DNA from: Acanthosepion esculentum
Taxonomy: Eukaryota; Mollusca; Cephalopoda; Sepiida; Sepiidae
Assembly (NCBI GenBank): GCA_964036315.1
Contig: OZ038482.1
Location: 15,782,382 to 15,846,381, forward strand
Length of the DNA stretch: 64,000 nt
Direction: 5' to 3'
Below, piece by piece: positions 22,173-32,480 of the stretch. A model generated the notes under the pieces. It did no database searches, was not told where the DNA came from, and saw only the letters and a program-made list of their open reading frames with translations. Numbering within the stretch: position 1 is the stretch's first letter; each line of letters starts with the position of its first letter. The position numbers and the translations under genes were made by a program.

Positions 22173-23310
22173 CTACGAATAGTGTGGAATTGGATTCGAA
22201 CGAATTATTGAACGTTCTATAGTAGGTGCCCACTTCTTATAGTTTGGAGATGCGAGCATATAATGCGCAGTGTTGTTTAGGTTTTTAAAAAAATCAATTA
22301 TTTTTTGGTGAAACGAGTAGTGGATGGGATTCGTTTCAATGAATGTTTTGCAAGACCCGAACCATTGGTGGAAGATTTTGAGTGAATTAAATGTTGACAG
22401 ATAAATTTACACATGGAAAAATGTCTTCCAATTCGGAAATCAACCTGATATAAAGTTCGAATTTTGTCACAAAATGATAAATAAAAAGCAGCTTCCAACA
22501 TTCTATGCATAAAAATTGGACGCGAAAAGTATATTTTACTCCTGTTTGCCAAACTGATTGAACTTTAGGCAATGATTAGAAGATGGTAAAAATCGAGTAT
22601 AAATAAATGAACATTACGTCAAACATATGTAGATGAAAAAAAATGGTGGATTGTGTAGTGTTCGTTTATAGGCATTGGATCTTCACCGTTTTCTGATGGA
22701 ATCAGTGTTAATTAAGTTTACCATAATTAATGTATTTCATTCGACTGTTACACGTGGTACACAAGGTGTTTAATGCTATTGTTACCAGTATTATCACTGG
22801 ATCGCCTTATAGATTTAATTTCAGCTTAAAATGGAAATCCGAAGAAATATCTTGAAGTCAATTTTCCTTCTAGGTGAACTTATTTGCCCCAATTTCAATC
22901 ATTTTTCAAATTACCCTAGACCGAGTAGATCTTCGACAAATCAAGCTGGATAATTTATTGCATATCTCTGAGCTATGACGATCGCTTCGCTAGCACCCAA
23001 TAGGTTTGATTGGTTTATATAGTACCAACAGCATGAAATAATTATGCACCTTACATAGATGGAGAGGCAGGGCCATGCCATTTGGAATGATAAAGGGAAA
23101 ACGAACAAATATTATGCAACCAAAATATTTAATGATCCCTGATTGGATAGTAATAAACAAAATAAAATGGCGATATGTCAATATTTATCAACAAGTTGGG
23201 AAACAATTAGCTCACAAAATATACATGTAAAATAAAGTAATATAACATGGCGTCATAAAATGTGAAGGGGCTAAATCGGATATTAAATTGTGGGGGGAGT
23301 CAAGTCACAC
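22173..23310. other. No gene seen
   Basis: AT-rich sequence; frames at 22298-22572 and 22990-23181 have no recognisable features. Confidence 0.5.
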
Positions 23311-23315
23311 CCTTG

Positions 23316-23340
23316 TGCAAATTAATTGAAACAATATTAT
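23316..23340. mobile_element. Solitary terminal repeat of Tc1-like family 2
   Basis: CCTTGTGCAAATTAATTGAA is identical to the element end at 54988 but is followed by unrelated sequence and a (TA)n tract. It may be a solo end. Confidence 0.65.
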
Positions 23341-23578
23341 GTGCATATATATATATATTGTTTTAACTAATTAAAAGGTTAAAAAATAACGAGAACAAGT
23401 GTTACAGATATCTCATATATTAAACAACAGAAGAGTATTACACGACTAGTGAGTCTGTGTCGGATGACCCAGAGTTCAATCTATTCGACTATTCCCCAAG
23501 GCCTTCTCTCTTACTAATCTTATAGTAGGCGAAAGAGTCCAACATAGACTCTTTAGAGAGAGGACACCACAACATTTT

Positions 23579-23582
<4 letters not shown>

Positions 23583-23633
<51 letters not shown>
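23583..23633. repeat. (TA)n microsatellite
   Basis: About 25 TA units that directly abut the end of the following Tc1-like element. Confidence 0.97.
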
Positions 23634-24205
23634 GTGTGCAAATTAATTGAAACAAAATGAATAATTCCGTTATTATTTACTTTTTTCGTATTTTTCCAAT
23701 AACCCAGTCCACATGTTAATATACGTATGTCAATTTCACGAAGTTATTCCTTGCTGATTGACCTCAGATTCTCGAGTGGATTTAAATCAGGAGAGTTTCC
23801 GTGCCGGTCTATATAGCACTTTGATTTGTTCATTGATAAGGCTTATCATTGTGTTCGTGCAGCATTACAATTTTCATACGCTCCCTTGGAGTAACGTCCA
23901 TCGCAGACAATAGCCGCAGGACAACTAATCGACAGTCGAGACAATAATGATAAAATAATGATAAAAATAATGATAAAAATCTGATGCAATCACAGATGAC
24001 GCAATATTTTTCAAGGCCAAACAAATTCATCATATACCCAGAAAATAGATTCATAGTACTGCACACCACTGCAAATAATGTAGTCTGAAGAAAAAATAGA
24101 AATCGATTACACCTTGTGACTCCAGTGGGTCTAAAACTGACCGTATGTTGAAAGAAAGGAGCGTAAAAAAAGTTGTTTCAACTAATTTGTTCGACAGTGT
24201 AGATA
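23634..24205 (-). mobile_element. Tc1-like element family 2, minus-strand copy
   Basis: Ends are CGTGTGCAAATTAATTGAAA and TTGTTTCAACTAATTTGTTC (an inverted pair). Homologous to 54988-55520 in reverse. On the minus strand the degenerate transposase C-terminus still shows HGNSPDLNPLEN, with the third catalytic position (glutamate), near 23810-23775. A 15-bp ATAATGATAAA repetition sits near 23940-23980. Confidence 0.82.
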
Positions 24206-24284
24206 TTAAGTTCTAAAGATTCCGGGTTCTATATTTTTATCTGATCCTCTTATAAAATTGATGCTTTTAGTTCTTTTAAACATG

Positions 24285-24352
<68 letters not shown>
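24285..24352. repeat. (TA)n microsatellite
   Basis: About 33 TA units. Confidence 0.97.
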
Positions 24353-24355
<3 letters not shown>

Positions 24356-24688
24356 TTTTCTTGCAGTTTGTACTTATCTTCGTGAATGAGACATACAGAT
24401 GTTTCTGTTTTTAGAACTTATTTAGAAATCTTAGAAATTAATGCTTCTAATAAAAAAGGAAACAAAGATTTCTAACTCATATTGATAATTAATGCAAGGA
24501 ATGATTTTCCGTCATTGAAAAGTTTCCCATAAGAGATAAAGTGGAAGATGTACTTCGTTAACAGCATTTCGGAATAAAATATTATAGTAGCATTGCATTG
24601 TCCACCTGATGAAACGTTAAATAAATGTTTTAACGTTGAAACAAGATGTACAGTTTGTAGTGGGTATGTACATGTTCTAATACAACAC

Positions 24689-24691
<3 letters not shown>

Positions 24692-24750
<59 letters not shown>
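24692..24750. repeat. (TA)n microsatellite
   Basis: About 29 TA units that run straight into a SINE-B fragment. Confidence 0.97.
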
Positions 24751-24752
<2 letters not shown>

Positions 24753-24790
24753 CGCCTAAGCTTGTATGACGCACGGTACATAACTGACTG
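24751..24790 (+). mobile_element. SINE-B end fragment
   Basis: GATCGCCTAAGCTTGTATGA and GGTACATAACTGACTGATAT match the distal end of SINE-B. Confidence 0.6.
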
Positions 24791-24943
24791 ATATATATGT
24801 CTGTGTGTTTGTGAGAAATAATCTTTCAATCTATATATGAAACAAAGTTTGGAGTAAAGAGGTTAAAAAACGAAACTACATTTGATACACCTTACTACTG
24901 ATAATATAGTGGAGGCATGAATAAGTTTCATATGTGTCACACA

Positions 24944-25345
24944 TTATGAAATGGACAAAGTCCGACAATTGTTTTAAAGACATTTATATGTTTAAATTTG
25001 GATACGCCATGAGCAGATATGAATGTACGCGAGAGAATCATGGAAGATTGTAGTTTAAAGACAGTAAAATCGACCTTGCTAACCGAACGCTCCTCCGTGG
25101 CCAAATCGGTTAAAGGCACGTCAGGCTATATGACGGTTCCGTATAGGATACATGTTCGATTGCTGTCGGAGGACCAATATTTTCTATGAAAATTTCTCGG
25201 AATTTCAGGCCGGTAAATGTTGTTTAATACTGTTTATTATAAAAACAGAGCATTTACTTAAATATTTGTATCAATAAAAAAGAATGTATAAACATGAAAA
25301 TGTTTTTAAATAATTGTCGGACTTTGTCCATTTCATAATGTGTGA
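24944..25345 (+). mobile_element. tRNA-Ser-like repeat, unit 1 of a tandem pair
   Basis: Starts with an inverted copy of its own right end (ATGAAATGGACAAAGTCCGA). Next come an upstream segment (GGATACGCCATGAGCAGATA to CGACCTTGCTAAC), the tRNA-like sequence, a body (TTTCTATGAAAATTTCTCGG, TTTAATACTGTTTATTATAA, AGCATTTACTTAAATATTTG) and the right end TTGTCGGACTTTGTCCATTT. The upstream segment is conserved in three copies, unlike a SINE, whose 5' end would be the tRNA start. No coding capacity. Confidence 0.85.
25091..25173 (+). tRNA. tRNA-Ser-like sequence (repeat-borne, probably pseudo)
   Basis: 83 nt with a 7-bp acceptor stem (TCCTCCG/CGGAGGA), a D arm TGGCCAAATCGGTTAAAGGC, a 5-bp anticodon stem CGTCA/TGACG, a roughly 14-nt variable arm and a T arm ACATGTTCGATTGCTGT. 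The long variable arm marks a class II tRNA; the D arm is serine-like. The anticodon loop GGCTATA lacks U33 and one T-stem pair is broken, so function is doubtful. Confidence 0.6.
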
Positions 25346-25680
25346 CGTCATTTGTATACATTTGGATACGCCATGAGCAGATATGAATGTACGTGAGAGA
25401 ATCATGGGAAATTGTAGTTTAAAGACAGTAAAATCGACCTTGCTAACTGATCACTCCTCTGTGGCCCAATCGGTTAAAAGCACGTCAGGTATATGACGGT
25501 TCCGTATAGGATACAGGTTCGATTCCTGTCGGAAGACAAATATTTTCTATGAAAATTTCTCGGACATTCAGGTCAGTAAATGTTATTTAATACCTGTTTA
25601 TTATAAACAGAGCATTTACTTAAATATTTGTATCTATAAAAAGAATGTATAAACATAAAAATGTCTTTATATGTGTATAT
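25346..25680 (+). mobile_element. tRNA-Ser-like repeat, unit 2 of the tandem pair
   Basis: Begins at GACGTCATTTGTATACATTTGGATACGCC (read in parts) directly after the right end of unit 1. It repeats the upstream segment, tRNA-like sequence and body, and stops in AAAATGTCTTTATATG before the final right end. Confidence 0.85.
25455..25536 (+). tRNA. tRNA-Ser-like sequence (repeat-borne, pseudo)
   Basis: 82 nt. The T arm is perfect (ACAGG-TTCGATT-CCTGT), but the acceptor stem has a mismatch (TCCTCTG/CGGAAGA) and the anticodon loop has lost a base. Confidence 0.55.
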
Positions 25681-25689
25681 GCAATAATA

Positions 25690-26460
<771 letters not shown>

Positions 26461-26461
26461 A

Positions 26462-26515
26462 ATATTGGTCTCGAAATAAACGAGACGCTGATGATGACAT
26501 TGTGCTATGTCGAAA
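26462..26515 (+). ncRNA. Hammerhead-like core at a PLE 5' end
   Basis: Hairpin GTCTCG/CGAGAC (26468-26473, 26481-26486), then CTGATGA (26488-26494), a GACA/TGTC stem (26496-26499, 26508-26511) and GAAA (26512-26515). This is the order stem I, CUGAUGA, stem II, GAAA of a hammerhead ribozyme. One extra U precedes stem II and I cannot find a good stem III, so activity is uncertain. Penelope-like elements are known to carry hammerhead motifs in their terminal repeats, and a PLE-like coding fragment follows at 26524. Confidence 0.4.
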
Positions 26516-26523
26516 GTAATCGG

Positions 26524-26664
26524 AATAAAATAATATGTATCAACACGGTAATTTTCTCCTTTCCTTTAATAATGACACCAAAAAGCTTGTCCATGAATAT
26601 AAAAGGATCCACTTGAAAATAAGTAGACAAAACTAGTCTCAATTATTCAATGAAACATATCTCA

Positions 26665-26680
<16 letters not shown>
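26524..26680 (+). pseudogene. Penelope-like N-terminal fragment
   Basis: The frame MYQHGNFLLSFNNDTKKL continues to FNETYLNMY and then enters a (TA)n tract. The same block occurs at 48240 (MYQYGDFLSSFNDNVIKLI) and on the minus strand at 28300 (MYRYGVFLSFFNDNVIKLI). I assign these to the start of a PLE protein by inference, from the PLE relic at 44140 and the conserved stem-loop just upstream. The protein family match is not certain. Confidence 0.5.
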
Positions 26681-26719
<39 letters not shown>

Positions 26720-26742
26720 CGTGTGTGTGTGTGTGTGTGTTT
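26669..26742. repeat. (TA)n(TG)n microsatellite
   Basis: TA units followed by TG units directly after the PLE fragment. Confidence 0.95.
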
Positions 26743-26862
26743 TCCTCTGAGTGTGTTTATTGAATATTCCCTATTAGTGACATTTTCTGGTATTCGAGTC
26801 CAGATAAAGGCCAGACACTCGATCGCTGATTTGCAAGTCATACAGAAATAAGTTATTATATA

Positions 26863-27083
26863 TTGGGTTGGTGCATAATTATCAGGTGTTTTCGTAGGTG
26901 AGATATTTTTTAATAAAATTTGCTGTTTTGTTTACTCTTATTTAATAAAAATATTATTTTATGTTCAGGTTAACATTGCGTGTAAATAATCATACTCGTT
27001 TAAAAAAGTTATTGTTAAATGGTTATGTTTCTTTTTCATGATAAATACTGTTAAAAACGCCTGATAATTATGCACCAACCCAG
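26863..27083. mobile_element. mariner-type MITE
   Basis: Inverted ends TTGGGTTGGTGCATAATTAT and ATAATTATGCACCAACCCAG, extended by TCAGGTGTTTT / AAAACGCCTGA, with TA at 26861-26862. The core is 220 bp, AT-rich and non-coding. The GGTTGGTGCA end is typical of mariner-derived MITEs. Confidence 0.88.
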
Positions 27084-27229
27084 TTCCTGTATGTTTTGCC
27101 TTCCAGTCATTCTACATGCGAATATGTTATTATTCATTAGTGTCGATAATTATATCGATATCAATGCAAAATCGTCATTGAATTCGCACATTCGATAATT
27201 GTCATATCATGCCTTGTCTGTTGTGTGGC

Positions 27230-27248
27230 CTATCTATCTATCTATCTA

Positions 27249-27299
<51 letters not shown>

Positions 27300-27372
27300 C
27301 TAGCTAGCTAGCTCGCTAGCTATCTCAGTCTGTCCATATCTATCTATCTATCTATCTATCTCAGTCTGTCCA

Positions 27373-27413
<41 letters not shown>

Positions 27414-27424
27414 CAGTCTGTCCA

Positions 27425-27477
<53 letters not shown>

Positions 27478-27516
27478 CATTCTGTTCATTATCTATCTAT
27501 CTATCTCATTCTGTTC

Positions 27517-27547
<31 letters not shown>

Positions 27548-27640
27548 CATTCTATTCATTATCTCTCTATATTCATTATCTATCTATGTATCTATCTATC
27601 ACAGTCTGTTTTCTATCTATCTATCTATCTATCTATTTTG
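27230..27640. repeat. Compound CTAT/TA array with a recurring spacer
   Basis: (CTAT)n, (TA)n and GCTA runs alternate with the spacer CTCAGTCTGTCCAT (27326, 27360, 27412 approx.) and then its variant CTCATTCTGTTCATT (27476, 27505, 27546 approx.), giving higher-order structure. Confidence 0.9.
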
Positions 27641-28120
27641 CAGGGATAATATAGACGGGCAATCACACATGCGCATGATCTAGATTTACCTTGTAGGTAT
27701 AACATAATTTTCAAATACCTTCTGCTTTGCAACCCAGACAGGAATCCCTGTGCATAGAAAACAGGATGTTCTTGCCGGAAGTTCCTTTTCGTAATTAATA
27801 AACATTGCATTAAAATCATGGTATCACCTTTGCGATGACGTAACGCGACGGAAATTTGAATTAAATTCATCATCTTTATTTTTATTCATCTATTTATGAA
27901 ACACAAAAAGGTAAATTATAGCTCTAACCTAAATAATGGCGAAAACGATCCAAGGTTCACGATAAGTTACGGGTGTTTGATTTTACTCGTGTATTCACGC
28001 ATCTTATTTTCTCTCACTCATTGTGACATGCCAAGAGTCTGATAGGGGGTGTAATAGTTTTCCGACTCTAAACATTATCCGAATAAAACAATCTCTCTCT
28101 ATATATATAAAATATATATG
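27641..28120. other. No gene seen
   Basis: The minus-strand frame at 27625-27873 is not recognised. Confidence 0.5.

Positions 28121-28124
<4 letters not shown>

Positions 28125-28160
<36 letters not shown>
28125..28160. repeat. (TA)n microsatellite
   Basis: Abuts the 3' side of the minus-strand PLE fragment. Confidence 0.93.
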
Positions 28161-28340
28161 GCATGTTTCATTAAATAATATAGTCAAGTTTTGTCTATTT
28201 TAAGTAAGTTCCTTTCATATTGTCTGATAAGCTTAATCACATTATCGTTGAAAAAAGAAAGGAAAACGCCATATCGATACATGTTTGAATCCAATCTAAG
28301 CTTTCGGCTTACATAAGCCATTATCAAAGATGACAATTTC
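28161..28340 (-). pseudogene. Penelope-like N-terminal fragment, minus strand
   Basis: On the minus strand a stem-loop GGCTTATGTAAGCC followed by GAAAGCTTAG (28325-28295) precedes MYRYGVFLSFFNDNVIKLIR and QYERNLLKIDKT, ending in a (TA)n tract. Same arrangement as 26462-26680 and 48180-48380. Confidence 0.5.
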
Positions 28341-28721
28341 AATATATCAAACAACACACGGACGAAACAACATTGATTATCTGACCTTGCTGCATGAAAA
28401 ATTTCAAAGTAAAACCTGTAGAAGCCAAATCTAACATACGTGAAATTGGCGAAACAAATCATTTAAATCTTTTCCACTTTGTATCATCATTTCCACTAGT
28501 GTTCGAATACTATTATACATCCTACAATAAAACACGCAAACACATATATATATATTTTTGAATTGGACAAAGTCCGACCATTAATTTAAAGACATTTATG
28601 ATATGTTTACCGTTCTTTTTATAGATACAAGTATTTAAGCAAATGCTCTGTTTTATAATAAACAGTATTAAATAACATTTACCGGCCTGAATGTCCGAGA
28701 AATAGTCATAGAAAATTTTCG

Positions 28722-28802
28722 TTCTCCGACAGGAATCGAACCTGTATCCTATACAGAACCGTCATTTCGCGTGACGTGCCTTAACCGTTCGGCCACAGAG
28801 AA
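28722..28802 (-). tRNA. tRNA-Ser(CGA)-like sequence, best preserved copy
   Basis: 81 nt. The acceptor stem TTCTCTG/CGGAGAA pairs over 7 positions (one G-U); the D arm is TGGCCGAACGGTTAAGGC; the anticodon stem is CGTCA/TGACG with loop CGCGAAA; the variable arm has about 14 nt; the T arm is ACAGG-TTCGATT-CCTGT. The loop differs from the usual tRNA-Ser(CGA) loop CTCGAAA only at position 33 (T to G), so the anticodon would be CGA. The loss of U33 and its position inside a dispersed repeat argue for a pseudogene, but a gene cannot be excluded. Confidence 0.65.
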
Positions 28803-28934
28803 GCGTCCGGTTAGCAAGGTCGATTTTACTATCTTTAAACTTAAATCTCTTCTATTCATATCTGCTCTAGCGTATCAAATGTAAACAAATGACGTCATAT
28901 ATTTTTGAATTGGACAAAGTCCGACAATTTATTT

Positions 28935-28994
28935 AAAGACATTTATGATATGTTTAACGTTAAAAAAAAGAACGTTAAACATATCATAAATGTC

Positions 28995-28997
<3 letters not shown>
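28935..28997. repeat. Perfect 27-bp inverted repeat, 9-nt loop
   Basis: Left arm 28935-28961 (AAAGACATTTATGATATG plus TTTAACGTT) and right arm 28971-28997 are exact complements around AAAAAAAAG. Confidence 0.97.

Positions 28998-28998
<1 letters not shown>

Positions 28999-29066
<68 letters not shown>
28999..29066. repeat. (TA)n(TG)n microsatellite
   Basis: Follows the hairpin directly. Confidence 0.95.
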
Positions 29067-29069
<3 letters not shown>

Positions 29070-29159
29070 AAATATAGTTTTAAGTCATGCAATATTTATG
29101 GGATAAAGTGCTCAATATCAGAGATAGACCGTATGTAAATGCAAAATATAAAAGTGAAC

Positions 29160-29277
29160 ATTGAAGTCAACACTCAGAGGTGACGGGCTGTTTCATGCTA
29201 AACGCAATCGTCGGGCCTGACGATTACATTAACTGGCCTGATGAACAGTCTGTCGCCTCTGAGTGTTGACTTCAATA
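29160..29277. repeat. Fold-back sequence (about 33-bp arms)
   Basis: ATTGAAGTCAACACTCAGAG at the left and CTCTGAGTGTTGACTTCAAT at the right, extended by G.GACGGGCTGTT / AACAGTCTGTCGC. The interior has its own palindrome, AATCGTCGGGCCTGACGATT. A relative lies at 40104-40193. Confidence 0.9.
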
Positions 29278-29285
29278 TCCAATTT

Positions 29286-29289
<4 letters not shown>

Positions 29290-29331
<42 letters not shown>

Positions 29332-29360
29332 GTGTGTGTGTGTATGTGTGTGTGTGTGTC
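29290..29360. repeat. (TA)n(TG)n microsatellite
   Basis: Directly after the fold-back sequence. The frames through it are not genes. Confidence 0.95.
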
Positions 29361-29608
29361 TTCATGTTCACTCTTCAGGGGTATTGGCTTCAGAGAAGCC
29401 CTGAAGAGTGAAGGCACTACAACAATGGGCTTACGAAACTTCGAAGTCAGCATGACTTAAATAATACCACTTAAGGGATAAGTTTCTCCACATTAATTCT
29501 ACTAAGGCTCTATCCTTACCTTTTGATATGGAGGACTTAAAGACAAAAACCTGCCTTCCTAAAATTTCTTTCCATACGTAAACTATGGAGAAGGAACTTA
29601 CAATTTAA

Positions 29609-29609
<1 letters not shown>

Positions 29610-29672
<63 letters not shown>
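29610..29672. repeat. (TA)n microsatellite
   Basis: About 30 TA units. Confidence 0.96.
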
Positions 29673-29674
<2 letters not shown>

Positions 29675-29814
29675 TTCGTAATAAGGAATTGTCACATGCT
29701 ATAGAGCATTGATAAACTAGTTAGTCACTGAAAATAACTGATTCCAGTCCTCAGTTGATGTCCAACTTCTGCCAGACTAGATCAATATTTATATTTAGAT
29801 ATTTATTGATAATA

Positions 29815-30090
29815 CAGGGTGTCCATAAAGTTTGTGTGCATTTTAAAACTTTATAACTTTATTTTCCATTTGCGATAGAAATAATTAGTAAAAAAGATTA
29901 GAAAGAAGTAAATCTATATTTTTTAAGTTTTTATTGAGATTTTATGTAAGTTTCCACATGTCCTCCATCATTAGCAATACAAAGGGTAATACTAGGTACA
30001 TTAAACTTTATAACATTTTTTACAGATTATTTCTATCGCAAATACAAATAAAGTTATAAATTTTTTAAAGTGCACACAAACTTTATAGAC

Positions 30091-30096
<6 letters not shown>
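29815..30096. mobile_element. MITE with CAGGGTGTCCATAAAG ends
   Basis: Left end CAGGGTGTCCATAAAGTTTG and right end CAAACTTTATAGACACCCTA are inverted repeats that continue TGTGCA.TTTAAAA..TTTATAACTTTATTT. TA precedes at 29813-29814 and follows at 30097. The 282-bp core is non-coding. Tc1/mariner superfamily by target site and end type. Confidence 0.88.

Positions 30097-30164
<68 letters not shown>
30097..30164. repeat. (TA)n microsatellite
   Basis: About 33 TA units grown directly from the target TA of the MITE. Confidence 0.96.
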
Positions 30165-30168
<4 letters not shown>

Positions 30169-31145
30169 ATTAATAGATTTAAAATATGGTTTTACCGCTA
30201 CACAGTGATAACCATGTTTCAGAAATTGATGTCCAACTTGTGACAGACTAGATCAATATTTATATTTAGATATTTATTGATAATATATAATTTTTCTAAA
30301 CTATGCAGCTAGTACTTGCACAAATATCAACGTGCATTCTTTTACTTCTTGGCAACACAATATTTTGCGGGAGTTCACCTTTTTCATGCTTGGCGCAGAT
30401 AAGAATGTTATCACGGTTTCGAGCAAATTCATAACAGGCTTATGCGCGTTATCACGTTCTAAACCGCTGGTGGCAAGAAACGAGATTGAATTCAATGTAA
30501 ATTAATAAGAAAAGCAAAAAATCCTCTATTTCTCACCCCTGACAGTATTGTTGTTATTGATTTTTAATACGTTTAGCTTTGCACATCAGACAAAAAAAAA
30601 ATAAAAAAAATAAAACAACCAGTTTTTGTTCGAGTTCTGCAGAAATGCAACATAAAGTGACATTCCTATCTCTTGAAATGTCGTTTTTCTTCCCCGAATA
30701 TCGAATTTCAAGAATTTCGAATGCCAATTTTGAAAGCTAGAAGACTACATACCTTGAAGAATGGCGCAATATGTTCCCGCCAATTATTTTCATTCTTCTT
30801 CATTTGTGCCGGAATCTAGACAATCCCGATTCTCTTTAGTCTTCAATTTTCCAAGATTTGCAGATTGGATCTCTGGGAAAGATTCCAGTTCCCTATTATC
30901 AAAACGAATTTTCATGCTTTACTCGTCTTTGTCTATTAAATTAAATTTTGACAGCGTCAATAATTTCTACAATTTTATCCCCTGAACGAATCATTTAAAG
31001 TACATTCTGATTTTTGACACACGATAAATAATTAATTTATATTACTTAATTAAAAATGATTCACTATTTTCAGAATTGGATTAAACTTTAACGACTTTCT
31101 AAAGTTTCGATAAAAATTAATTTGCATTTGAAAACACAAAAATAT
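30165..31145. other. No gene; one PLE-end-like motif at 30196-30220
   Basis: Carries GAAACATG-N10-TGTAGCG on the minus strand at 30196-30220. AATATTTATATTTAGATATT at about 29785 and 30254 is a short duplicate. The frames at 30301-30495 and 30761-30985 are not recognised. Confidence 0.55.
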
Positions 31146-31149
31146 TACA

Positions 31150-31907
31150 GTAGAATCCCTGACAACCGGACTAAGAAGGCCTTCCGGATATAAGGAATTG
31201 GTTACATACTCCGTATATGAGGGCTTATATTTAGATTAAAATAAAAGAACTGAAATCAGGTTTAACATTTATTTTCAATAATAGTAAACAAAATAAGCTA
31301 ATGGTGAGTGAAATATAACGGAATTGATTTTAAAGGAAAAGAAATAAATTATGTAATGTTAATGAAAATTCATTTAAGTATGCCACGTATGCAAAACAAA
31401 TAATGTAACGAGGATTTTTTAATCGCTGTTTCATGATAATTCTTTCTCTTCTAATGTCATTCTCAACTTTTTGCGTTTCGTTTTGCGTTTGTTCTTGAAA
31501 TTTTTTAAACGAAAGACACTTTTTAACTCTGCGTGCTCCAGTGCAATCTTCATAGCTGAATGCTGGCTTTCTTTCCATAAAACTGACAACCTTTTCAATA
31601 GATTTTTCAATTTCAGTTCAGGTATCATCATAATCATGCATCTCGTCGCTATCTTGTTGCAGATGTGTCTCCTTGTTATCCTTTCCTCTTATTCCCATCA
31701 TCTTTAGCGCCAATACAAGACATTAGGGTGAAGTAAGCATAAGAAATTATCCTGAGTAAATTTCCTGAAAAAAGAAATTTCAGATCAGTTACATATCACC
31801 CAAATAGTTCAAATATACACATCAAAATCATGTCCGGATATGCAGGATTCCGGATATGAGGCACTCCGGATATGAGGGATTCCGGATATGATGGATTCTG
31901 CAGTATA
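31150..31907 (-). mobile_element. pogo/Tigger-like remnant
   Basis: Ends CAGTAGAATCC and GGATTCTGCAGTA are inverted. The right part (about 31830-31900) is four tandem 16-bp units TCCGGATATGNNGGAT. Minus-strand remnants near 31640-31440 (SEVLKKCLSF-like, KKFQEQTQNE) could be the end of a pogo transposase, but this is weak. Class by end sequence and CCGGATA content; inference. Confidence 0.5.
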
Positions 31908-32480
31908 ACGTTTCTGTTTCCCGACTAACTATATTTTCTTCTTAAGTTTCAGATGCCATCAGCATCAATACGTAATTTCATCGCGACAAAAGATCTCACC
32001 AAAACAAGTCGATTCATATTATATTGTTATAAAAGTATTACAAGTCAAAAATGAATAATGGTTGTGTATGATTTAACTCATAAAAATTCAACATAATATT
32101 ACAATCTCATCAACCTCTCCAGAATAATCATGGCTTTCATTACATGTCATCATCTGCTAATTATCTTGAATCAATTGGTTACCAGGATCAGACAACGAAC
32201 AAATAAATTTCTGGCGAGATATCTTGTTCGATGTCAAAAGTCAAATCACTGATAGAGAAGCAACAGCAATGAAATGTAGTTTTATTATTAAAAAGTATTA
32301 AAATAATTAATATTTCTGAGGAGAGCTAAAGTATATTCAAATTTCACATTCTTTATTCCACGAAAATACGCAGACGCACACACATATATATATATGCACA
32401 CATATATTTATATACAAACAAAAATAATTCGAAAATAGCTATATGTATTTATTTTAAACATCTCACCTCCAAGCAAGGCG
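31908..32480. other. No gene seen
   Basis: AT-rich spacer with a short TA tract near 32385. Confidence 0.5.

Larger units (their letters stand above)
28556..28998 (-). mobile_element. tRNA-Ser-like repeat with a perfect terminal hairpin
   Basis: Minus-strand order: truncated end with hairpin (28997-28935), right end GTCGGACTTTGTCCAATTC, GACGTCATTTG upstream segment, tRNA-like sequence, body, right end at about 28556. Thus a partial unit lies head-to-tail with a complete unit. Both ends lie near TA tracts. Confidence 0.85.

Noticed and set aside
25091..25173. Calling a functional tRNA-Ser gene
   Set aside because: The anticodon loop lacks U33 and the sequence lies in a decayed dispersed repeat, so it is listed only as tRNA-like.
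30761..30985. 74-codon plus-strand frame
   Set aside because: No recognisable domain, codon pattern or neighbour support.
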